Program-made: the position numbers and the translations under genes
Notes under the pieces: generated by a model
Seen by the model: only the letters and a program-made list of their open reading frames with translations
The model's database searches: none
What the model was told of the DNA's origin: nothing
Part shown: piece after piece, positions 48,204 through 60,200 of the stretch
How positions within the stretch are numbered: position 1 is the stretch's first letter
How the letters are laid out: every line of letters starts with the position of its first letter
Assembly (NCBI GenBank): GCA_934047225.1
Contig: OW204001.1
Coordinates: 6,742,201-6,806,200, forward strand
Reading direction: 5' to 3'
Length of the DNA stretch: 64,000 nucleotides
From: Ypsolopha sequella
Taxonomy: Eukaryota; Arthropoda; Insecta; Lepidoptera; Ypsolophidae

Positions 48204-51200
48204 GTTAGTTAATTTTACTTTTTGTCTCGTACTTCACTTTTATACTACCTATAAATGTTCCATTAAAATGGTTTACACTAGAATGATTAATGACCCCTAG
48301 CCTTTTTCTATAGTTAAATTCGCTCAATACGTTCCACTTCCGGAAAAAGGGTGTGCCAAGGTTGCCTCTTAGATCGTCATGTTATTTGCCTATGTTCTGT
48401 TCGAGTGGCTTCATCGTCGGAATTTTCATATTCTCTCTCATCTTTTCAATATTATTAAAAACCCCCTTTCACCTCCGTATCTAAGTGAGCGTTGTAAATT
48501 CTTACTTCCTCGAGATAAACATTTACGTTCAAATACTTTTTCCTTATTAAAAACTCCCGAACACAACTCTGGAGCTTATGGTAACTCATTTAATGTTAGA
48601 GCTATTGAACTCTGGAATTCATTGCCGCACGGTATTCGTGACTGTCCCACTATCAGTCGTTTTAAGTTAAAGCTAAAAGAGCACTATATACCTCTCCCTG
48701 TCTTAAAGTTGGTAAGTTATTGTATGTATTTATCTATAGAAGTATATATTTATATATTATTATTTTATTTGTATGTTAGTATGCCTTTATTTGTCGTACA
48801 CGTATGTATGATTACTTATTTTTATTATTATAGTGTCCTCTCCCACTAAGGTTTGCTGGAAGAAATCTCTTTTCAGAGATAAGCTCGCCTCTGTCCATGT
48901 ATTTTATTGTAAATAATTCTATGTAATGTATCTGTGTACAATAAAGAATAAAGGAAACACTTTTCAGGAATATGAAGGAGACGCACATCAGCAACAGCAA
49001 TGAATCGTCACCAACTATCGATGATACAAGTCTTATATTCGGTCATGGGATTTTGGATAATCATAGGTAAGTCATATAAAGCGTAATTCATACACACTAT
49101 CTACAACGTGTAACAGAAAGGTGTAACCATATTTGAAGCGCTTATTCAGCCAATGGTATAGACCAACTTTTACTATGGAACAAAACCTGTATCTCGAAAA
49201 GTTTTTTTTACTGTTTCATAGAAAAATGCAATGTCGCTCGGCCGAAATGATATCGATGGGCAGATATTTTTTTTGAGATTTCAGTGTTAGCTTCATAGTA
49301 AAAGTTGTTCTATACCATTGACTGAATAAGCCCTTCAAATATGGTTACACCTTTGTTACACGTTGTATAACTTAAGGTTAAAAGTCAGTCGCTTAGCGCA
49401 AAATGCATTACTTAACTTTTTTTTTCTTGTTTAGAAGTAAAGAATTGAAAAACCTTTTGGTATGTGGCAACTGACGCCAATAGTTCAGTATTAGTGAGGT
49501 TTATAAACCATGAGTTTGAAATTTAATGCACAATTAGTCATGATCTTGTCCAAACAATGTTAAAACAGCATTTTAAGTTGGTTTTGAAAAGATCATGACT
49601 AATTATTGTCATAAAGAGGAGTCCCACCCCAGATAACGACCATTAAAGAATTTTCGTAATTTTTTTTTGTATTTTATTTGTGTATACAATTACAAACTAT
49701 GCTTTATAAACCTCACTAATACTGAACTATTGGCGTCAATTGCCACATACCAAAAGGTTTTTCAATTTTTTCAATGGTTTCTTAATACGACATACGAGTA
49801 CATAACATTAACTTTCTACATGTTAATAAAATATTTTTTTCAAAATACCATATAAGGGCTTTTTTATTTTTTGTATGCTGCACTTTCCATAGATATAATA
49901 ACTAAATTAAACAGTTTTAAACGCTATATTTCGACCCCTCAGTGGGGTCGTCATCTGGCGAATAGAAAAATATTATATGACATACCGCTGACATCTATTG
50001 ATATAAAAATATAAAACCGGCCAAGTGCGTATCGGGCCATGCGCATTGTAGGGTTCCGTAGTTGCCCTGCACAATATGCGAACTTCTTCTCCAAGTAAAT
50101 TTTATAAGTTTTTCGACTAATACAGATCGCGCCAAACTTCTAGTACGCCGGAAGTTGCTCTTCCCAAGAACGGCCCACACATTTTGTTCCTGCTGATGCG
50201 AATCGCCCCGTGTTTAGAAGGGACTAAAAGTTTGGCGCGATCTGTGCTCGTTAACTTGTAAAGCCTACTTAGCTGTGATAGTTTTCCTTTTAATCGTCAT
50301 GTATACAACTGCCGTGATTTTTTTCACGTCTCCAAATACAACCGTTTCGCTGGCAGGGGGGGGACACTCTGGATCGAAAAATGGTCTTCTCACACCCCCA
50401 ATATTTTTAAATTACCTATCCAACAACACCCCACACAAGGGAATAGACGAGAAAAAAAAAACATTCCCACTTTACGTGTAGGGGAGGTACCCAAAAAAAA
50501 TCTTTTTCAAAATTTTACTGTACCACTTTATCGGCGTGATAAATATACCCATGCCAAATTACAGCTTTCTAGTACTAATAGTCTCTAAACTAAGCCGCGG
50601 ACAGACAGACATGGCGAAACTATAAGGGTTCCTTGTTGTTGACTACGGAACCCTAAAAAAGTGTATTTTAAATCATGAACCAGGTTTTTTAAGGGAGAAT
50701 TTAGTCAGCCGGCGCTAGGTGGCGTTATCATGCAGATTGCTCCGATTCTGAATATTTTGTTATATTAAATTAAACTGTAAATTTGGATTGGATTATAAAT
50801 TTAGGTTTGAGTCATTTGTTAAATAGACATATTATTATTATCATCATCATCATCATAAATTCTTTGTTGCACAATTAAAAAGTACAAAATGGCGGACTTA
50901 ATGCGTAAAGCATTCTCTACCAGTCAACCTAAAGATGGTACAAGAAATAAAAATAGTAGTTGGTAGGCGTGCAGGAGAAATTAAAAACTACAATGACAAA
51001 GTAACTAAAGTTACTCTAAATAACTAATGAATAGGTAACTTAACCTTACCTAAAAAAACTAAATATGATTTAATACTTATGATGTACTTATATATATATA
51101 TATATTATGAGTTAGGTCAAGTCGTGTCAGTCAGTCAGTGTTATATGTTCAGGTCCACAATGAGCTTCAAGTGACCATATGAAATATATGAATAATGTCT

Positions 51201-54200
51201 TTAAAATGTCTTAAATATGTGACCATATGAATGATGTCTTTAAAATGTCTTTTCTATATAATACATAACTTTAAAGGGTTTTTATGACATTCCGATTAAG
51301 TTTCGAATATTGAACCTAAGTACAGTTAGTTAAAGGGGAATGTGGCACTTTAGGAGTACCTAGTTGTCACCGATGACTGGCCACTAGTATAGAGTTTTAT
51401 AGTTTTTTATATTCAAAATTCAAAAATTATGTGTTATATTTGAAAGCCTGAAAAACGTTGTTATTTTTTCTTTATTTTATTTAAGTTGATGAAAATTATA
51501 CTTTAAAGAAAAATAACGTATTTCCTTGGGTCCTGGTGTCCTCAGTCATCTATTTTGCTAACACTAGTGTATTATGAACAGAAAAAACACTTGTACTGTC
51601 CCACAAATTTATTAACAACTAATTATTATTAGACTGTATTACAAATTTGAAATCAATCAGAAACAAATTTAAAAGCAAAAATCCTCGTGCCAGGATTTGA
51701 ACCTGCGATCTCCTGCATACATGACAGGTGCGCTACCGACTGCGCTGTACCTTATATACCTCTAATAACAATTAGAGTAGTCAAAGCGATAGATTTCAAA
51801 TAAAAACATATAATCTTGTTAAGAACTTCTCCACCCGGTTTCGCCTTTACGGCATTATCACTATCGTTAGTGTCATTGTATACATCAATTGTATACATCG
51901 CACTGATGGATTATTGTTTAGTTATATATAGTATAGTTCCTTTGATAATGCAATAAAGACGAAACCGGTCAAGAAGTTCTTAATTAATTTGTGGGATAGT
52001 AGTGATTTTCTGTTCATAATGTATTCCAAGCAAAGAGAATAGTAACAGTCCTATACAGATTTTAAGTTTCACCAAGTGCCAATAATCAACAGTATAAACA
52101 TTAGAAGCAGTGGATGGGGTCACAGCCAAGAAGTTTATATTATAAGTTATAAACTTCTTGGCTTTGATCTCACTTCTTTCATTTAATGGCAACTACAGAC
52201 TCCTTTTTAAAAAAGGTTAGTCTTGCCCATACATAGAGGGAGCTAAACTACCCTCTCTATAGGTATGTGGTATAAGTATTGCCGATAGCCAGAGCGCAAA
52301 GAAAAAAAATTCTGCAGTTTAACCGCGAAAAGTACAATCATAGAATAGATATCATAGTACTATTGTATTATAGTCTGAGATACAATATCAGTGAGTACAA
52401 TGAAAGATGAATGTGTTGTCAAGACAGCTGATCAACTGACATGAATATGACAGCAGTTGCCTTAAGTTTTAAAATGAACGCACGAATGCCTTCGGAAATA
52501 TTTGTGTTGTATATAAAGAATCTATCCTTTTTCAGGCTTACAAGAAGAACGTCTTTGGACACGACAATGGATCTTCTGATGAAGGCCCCCTCACAACCGA
52601 TAGCGCACTCAGCTGGCACGTTACGACATAATAAAAGTAATTCTGTCCTCTTATTATTCTTCTAACACGAACACAGGCGGTCTTCCCTTACCTAAAGTTT
52701 ACAGATAGACCGATATACCATAGCTGTGGACATGCCCTAGTATCACGAAAGTCTAAATCAGCTGTTGATCCCATGACTCGTCGAATACCTACATAGTTCA
52801 TAGGTACATAATACATAATAGGTACATAGACGGAAACAGGACATAACTAAAATCTCATCTTTCCTGGAACCATTCGTATTGTGCCCACCTGACGAACTAT
52901 ATGTATGTATAGTAGTTTTTAGGGTTCCGTACCTAAAAGGTACAAAAGGAACCTTTATGGTGAAACTCCGTTGTCCGTCCGTCCGTATGCTTCACAGCCT
53001 CATAACTTTAGCACCGTTAAAGATAGACATAAAATTTGGCACAAAAATAGCATTAATTTGCGGTGTAAAAAAATATGAAACATTTCAAATTGTTCTAAAT
53101 ATTTCCACAATAAAAGTGAGAAAAATAAAAATATTATCCTAAAAATACAATATGGGTATCAAATTGTAGATATTAAAAATTTTATTACAAAACTACATGC
53201 TTTTACTATATTTACTGGCACTGATTTCGAGAAATCTTTAAAAAAAACAAAAATATGTATGCCATCTCCAAAACTGGTGGACCAAAAAATATAAAAAAAA
53301 TCATGGTGATATGTGTTTACGTAAAGATTACAGGAAAAATAAAGCGATTATGTTTATTTTGCGAAATCCATCGCTATGAATACTCTAAATATTATTAGAG
53401 TGCATTACAAACTAGAAAAGATCAATGAGAAACAAACCCAAAGACAATAATTTGAAAAAAATTCCCCGGGCCCAGGATTCGAACCTGCGATCTCTTGTTA
53501 TTGTGATTATTATAATTAATACTTTCGATTGTCGGCACTCGGTGAAACATCATCATAATTTTGATAAAAACACTTGTACTGTTTCACAATATCACTGTTT
53601 TATTAGTCTTGTTATTGTCTTGATAACAAGAGGTCGCGGGTTCGAATCCTGGCCCGGGGAATTTTTTCAAATTCTTGTCTTTGGGTTTGTTTCTGAATGA
53701 TCTTTTCTAGTTTGTAATGCACTCTATGCACTGCATATTTAAAAATAAAGCGGTTGAGAAATTCACGAAAAAAAATGACAAGATTAAATTTATCATCCAC
53801 AATACGCGAGTCTGACTCGCACTTGACCGTTTTTTTTATTATTTTGTTAAGTAACAGATGCGAATAATTGCCTGGTTGATAGATTTCTTCTAACTTTGAT
53901 GTTACAGGCTACAAGCAAAACGGCAGAAGAAGATACGGCGTCAGAAGCAAATTGGACTGGGGTGACTCATCAGACGGTTCCAACGATTTTCTGACAGATT
54001 TGCTACCTCATTATGTCACACCGAGGCATAGGCGGACGAATAACGGTTTAGATGACGACTTTCATGACGTCATATTGGGACCTCGTAAGTACATAGAGAT
54101 CCGGCTTGAAGGACCATAAAATGAGTATTTTCGGGCTCCTTTGCTTTGGGTACTCGTAACAAAGTAATAATTAATTGATGGCTGAGATTTATTCTTTCCA

Positions 54201-57200
54201 GGGCTCCAGGAAACAAGTATAAGCCACAAGAAATTAAATTCCAAAGAATTGGCGCCAAAATTCGAGCAACATTCTATAAGTAGCCATAAGTCAACCAATT
54301 TAAGTATATCTAAGAAAAAATCATCGACGTGTTCAGTTTCGTCAAAAAAATTGCCAAGAGACAAACCAAAAAGTGAGTTTGTCATACCAGAATTGCCTTC
54401 AGGGAGGTTGTTGGAGTTTAAGATCTATACCAACTGGGGCGACAAATATCTGGTTGGTTTGAACGGCATAGAAATCTTTGACTCGAATGGTGAGCTTATC
54501 GAAATTGAAAAGGTAAGTTTGCAACACACTCCTCGATTTTTCTTATAACATTTCGTAAAAAGCTCGTAAAATTGGGTTATTCCACAAATCCCCATTGACA
54601 ATCCCCATCAATGGGGATTTCTGAAATTTTCTTCCACTAATCCCCACTGATGGCTCATATAGCCCATGATGGAGATTTGTGGACAAAAAAGTTCACAAAT
54701 CCCCACTAGTTAAAAAATAAAAACATGGAAATTAATAATCACAAAGTCTTTATTTCTTATGGAGGTAAATAAAATCTTAGTTTTACACTCACCACTAAAA
54801 TCACAGATTTTAAATGTCATATTATCTAAATAAAATCACTGATTTACAATTATTAATAAAATCACATGTTTTTACAATTCCTTAGTATCTAAACAAAATC
54901 AAATTTTTACAATCATTAATCAAATCACAGATTTGTAAAATTTCTTATTGTCTAAATAAAATCACAGATTCACAATTATTAATAAAATCACATATTCTAT
55001 TTTTGTTTCTTTTGCATCTCGTATACTTCCTCAAACCAGTGGTTACTATAAAGTGCCTTACCATTTTTTAATTTATATATCTATGATAGTAATTACTTCT
55101 GTGTAAAGGTTTGGAGCGACGCGGAAACAGGCGACCAAACCTCGCGGGGCGGCCAAGCATCAAGCATCTCGGATGGAGTAGTCAGAACGAGGGATGATAA
55201 GCACGCGTGGACTGCACCAGTGCCCAGAGCAGTACCACTAGCCTTGAGTGTCCTGCTGGCAAGAAGTTCAGAGCTGGCGTTGCTGAGGATTTGGGTAAGC
55301 TGAAATTGAATAAAGGAATGTAGTGACTAAACGTCGCGGGGCGGTCAAGCGTCCAACATCGTGGATGAAGTGGTAAGTAAGGATAAGGGATGATAAGGAT
55401 GCGTGGACAACGCTAGTGCCCAAAGGAGAATTAGGAGTAGGCATGTATAGCTGGCATTACTGATTTTGAGTAAGCTGAAACTTCGTAAATTAATAGAAAG
55501 ACGCAAAAAATGGTCGCAGTCAAATATCGTGAGGATAAGGAATGATAAGCACGCGTGGACAGCATCAGTGGCCAGTTTTTTCTCTCGTTTGATCGCCAAT
55601 TCTAAATGAAGATAAATGTTTTAGAAAAACACATTTATGATTTCTGGCATAAACTACTAATACTTTTATTTTTCAGAATTACAACAAATCCCGTATTTAT
55701 TCGGCCCGCGGGGTTCGTCTTGTTCAAATCAAGTTTGACGATCAAGTTATATTCCATGGAGAAATTGCACGCGCTAGTGGTGAACTCAAAGGACCTATGG
55801 CCAGTTTTGGAGACGTAAGAATTAATACTTTTTATTTATTTTCATCAAAACTGATGTCGATGTTGCAAGAGTTTATTTGTAATTTCCAGACAATTCTATT
55901 CACGAAAGACCCAAACATTCTGGAATTAATCCTAACCAATGACAAGAATTTCCAAGCCCTTCTCAAGGACAACGACCCGACACAAACTGACCAGATCTCA
56001 GAAAAACGTCCCGCCACAGCCAATGACAAGAACCAGTCTAGTCCAGAAAGTTTATTGGAGACTGTGGATGGAAACGAGAAGGAAGTCAAATATGTGGCGA
56101 GGAAGGTCATGCTTACCTTAATGTCCAACTGGGGACAGAAGCAACTAATCGGATTGACAGGTTTAGTATAAATATGTACTAGAATTTATTCATGCAAGCG
56201 TGATGTATAAAACAAGTTCCCAAGAGGTCAAGTTATAATTTTATCAATGTACCCAACCTTTTATTGTAATGTTGTAAAACGCATACCTAAACAATAATTA
56301 AATAAATTCATTATTACGGATATAAATGGATATAAAATAATATTTGCAATATTTATCTTTCTTCTCTAAGCCTTGCTTGACCATCAAAGAAGTTCCCTCC
56401 CCGTCATTAAAGTTTGACCAAATCGGACTTAATTAATTTGGCTTGACGCACCTAGAATCGCTTCCTTTTTAAGGGGCTGCACAACGCTAAAATTCAGTCC
56501 TGCACTAATGCTTTTGTTTTTTAACTGTCTATCCTGCTCTCATCAGATGTCACGCACGCAAAACTTCAGTTATTTTGAAATCGCGGCTACATAGGACATT
56601 AACTATAATTTCTTTATGTAATGAAGATGTTTTTTTTTAGTAGATACGTATCTGCATGTGTTGGTTTCGTTTCAATATGTTTTGAAATATGGAAACTGAA
56701 TCACTTTTTTCGTGAAATTCATGCATTTTTAAGTATTATATTTAAAAGAAGATTAAAAGTATGTTTATTTATAAAGTGTAATTAAACATTGGGTTGAATC
56801 AAAAAGTACGCCATATTTTTTTCAAATTCTTACCGTCTACATTGACGGAACTGAATCCAATGCAAAATTGATGTTCAACATTGTGAAGCTCCTTAATGTA
56901 CTAAAACACAGAAACTTTACCGAACGTTTTTATTGAGGGCCCAGAGGTCCTTGGATCGTCCACGCTCTGCCACCATATTGAAACACGGAAACTTTATCAA
57001 ATATTTTCTTTTGCATTAAAACATTCGGTAGTTTCTGTGTTTTAATATGATGTATGTTAAAACGATATCTTCATGATCTCAACAGGTATAGAGCTCTACG
57101 GTGACAATGAGCTCATAAAGATCCACCGAGCCATCGCGTACACAACGCACATCACCGACCACCAGAGCCCGGACGACGGAAGCCTGATAGAATGCCGCAC

Positions 57201-60200
57201 CCTGTTCAACTGCAGGAACATCTCCACGGAGTTTGATGACATGTGGTGCACCAACTTCTCTCCGGGCAACGAGTTCTGTTATGTTGTGATGGAACTGAAG
57301 GAACCAACTGAGATTACCAGTAAGAACCATTCAGTTTTGTTTATCTTGTCTTACATTACTCATTACGCAATATCTGTAATGTTTCAGGCTTGTGCGCCAC
57401 GCACTTAGTCTATATACCCTGCCCACTGTCGCTCGCTGAGCCTGGGCGTGCTGCGCAAGATTTCGTTAATACGTAAACAGCACTGTATTCCTAACACAAT
57501 CATCGACTATTTAAGAGCTTAGCTCTTATCGGTATAGCATCTACCATCGTTCTGTCCAGAGCCAATGTCCTGCCCTTGCCCCAAGATGGTCATTGAACTT
57601 CTTGGTTGCTTGGTTCCTTGGTCTGCCTCTCTCTCTCTTTTCTCTTTTAATTAACCTACCACATTCAGGTATAATTGCAAAATTGTATTATTTTACTATT
57701 ATCATCAACAGTGGATCTTAAACGAACTCCCAAGTATATCTACTCATTTTTTGCAGGTATCCGCATCTGGAACTACAACGCAAATATGGAGTTGTCCTAC
57801 ATCGGAGCCAAGCACTTAAAGATCAGTTTGGACGACGAACCCCTCAACTACAGGCCGCTGTTACTGAGGCGGGCTCCTGGAGACACGTGCTATGACTTCG
57901 TGCAGCATATAGACCTCTCTGCTATCGATGATAGGTGAGAAAAAACATAGGCACTCATGGGGACTGCCGACAGAAGTGAAAACTTTTCACTGCCGGCCAA
58001 GCGCAACACGTCATAGCATGTTGGTGACGCAAACTCATAAGAAAAATTACTCAACGCGGCTAAAGATGTCTTCACTTCAGAATCGACTTGACTCAACTTA
58101 ATGAAACAGATATTACAGCTAAGACCCACTTTTATATTTACAAAAAAAACTCTACGTTAGAAGGGTTAGTAGTAATTCCGTGATTCGGATTCATCTCATC
58201 CGCAAAATCTACGGAAGACGGTAACAAACGAATGACTGATACTGCAACTGCCTATTTTGTATTTTATGGTTACATTTCAAAACGAGGATTTTCACTCGGG
58301 GTAAAGGGAATTTCACCATACAGCGTTCAGAAATCAGCACGAGTGAATCCGAGGTTAACGAGCTATTACTTGACAGTTGAAAGAAAGTGTTTTGAAACGC
58401 GTCCGGGGAATGTGAATATCGCACTGACAAGTGCGATTTCTAACGTTGTCTGGGTACCGTTAAAGTTCGCCTGACAGATGAAACTTCGGTGTTTTCCCGG
58501 CTTTTGGACAAAATTCAAAGCTTTAAAAAAATATTCAACATTTCTGTAGGGCTGTAATTAGCTGTATTTTTAGTTGACAGCACTTATTTTCCTTTCCTAG
58601 CTACAACAAAAATCATTTTCTGTTTCCCGCCCTTGAATTTCATTAGAGGTTAATTTGACTTTGACGTTTCACAAAAATCACTCGCAAGCGTTTCAAAATC
58701 AGATTTTCCTTTCTCTTTCTAGTATATAGCTGTCTCTTTCTTACAAAACGAGTGAATTTTAGCACGACGACCATCACACGTTTGGAAACCTACCCTATAT
58801 GTATAGAGAATAGAAGAGAGGAGAGTAAAAATACTTGTAAATATCCTTGACAGGCTAGAAGACGCTAAGAACTCGGACAGCTACCGCATGGACTGCCTCG
58901 TGTACGGCAGTAACCTCGCCCTGGACGCGCCGACCGGCTTCGTGCTGCAGCTGACTATATTCTCGACGTGGGGCGACGGGTACTACGTGGGTCTCACGGG
59001 GGTCCAACTCTACGGTCATGACAGGACACTCGTACCGCTCACTGATACTAGTGAGTGCTTATTTATTTTATTTATTCAGTACATGCACAATTAAAAGTAT
59101 ACAACTGGCTCATAAACCAGGTAAGGTACTAACGGTGGCTATAAAAAAAGCTAAAACAATTTTTCCGGACACAATTTTTTCTTAGCTCATTTTGACCTAA
59201 ATAAGTTTGGAAGCCGATTTCATCGAAAAATTGCCTATCGAGAACAACCTTTTTTATTATTTGGCAAGCTAATAAATTGTTTAAGTTTTTAAAAGTAGTT
59301 TGAACCTATGATACATCCATTTTGTATTGTTAAGAGAATTTTGAAAACTTAACTCCATCCAACTCAAACCTAAAATTTTCACTTTCGACCCTTTTTTCGG
59401 TAACTTGTAATGAAAAATGTTGTAAAGTTGATTATAACGTATCAAGAAATAATTCAAGACAATCATGTTTGAGAAAAAAAAGTAGAAAATTCGCAATCAT
59501 ACACATTTAAAAAATCACAACTTCTAAACTGCTAAAAATCGCGGAACATAACATGGGGTATTTTATATTATAAAAATCGTTATATTTACAGACTTATTTC
59601 ATAATTTGTTTTCTGTAATATATTTAATAAAAAAAATATATCGTCACGACATGAATCCCCGATGGGGTGTCACAGATGTTTCCGAGTGTGGACTGTGAAA
59701 TGCAAATACGCGTACAGAAACTTACAGTGAGTGAAAGGATATTCCGATGGATTTACCAAAACTGAAAATATGGAAGTGACTTTTTCAAATAATTTATTCG
59801 ACAAAGATAATCCCAGGACAGCATGACTAATCGTTTCCATATTTACGTAAAGTTATGGTAGCGGCTTAGTAAATAATTTATTTGACAAAAATAATCCCGG
59901 AATCTCGGGATTTTTTTCGTTACAAAAATGCATTGCATATTAGCCAACACCAGAACTTTAGGAATATATATGCACCGGGATATCCATGCACAGCATATAA
60001 TAGTTGACAAACATTAACAGAAATAAATAAATTTATGCAGATGTTCTATGCATTCGGAATAAACACACAAATTATTGCTTCCTGACTCTACAGGCTATTT
60101 CCATCCATCCATCAGCCCGTATTCGTCCATTGCTGGACATAGGCCTCCCCCATATAATACCACTCTTGGTGGTCCTCTGTCATCCTCATCCAGCCGCCAC

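Noticed and set aside
51650..51765. Candidate tRNA-Thr (TGT) gene on the minus strand
   Set aside because: The A box, anticodon arm and B box are recognisable but the acceptor stem is unpaired, and related sequence recurs at 53397-53725, so it is a SINE head.
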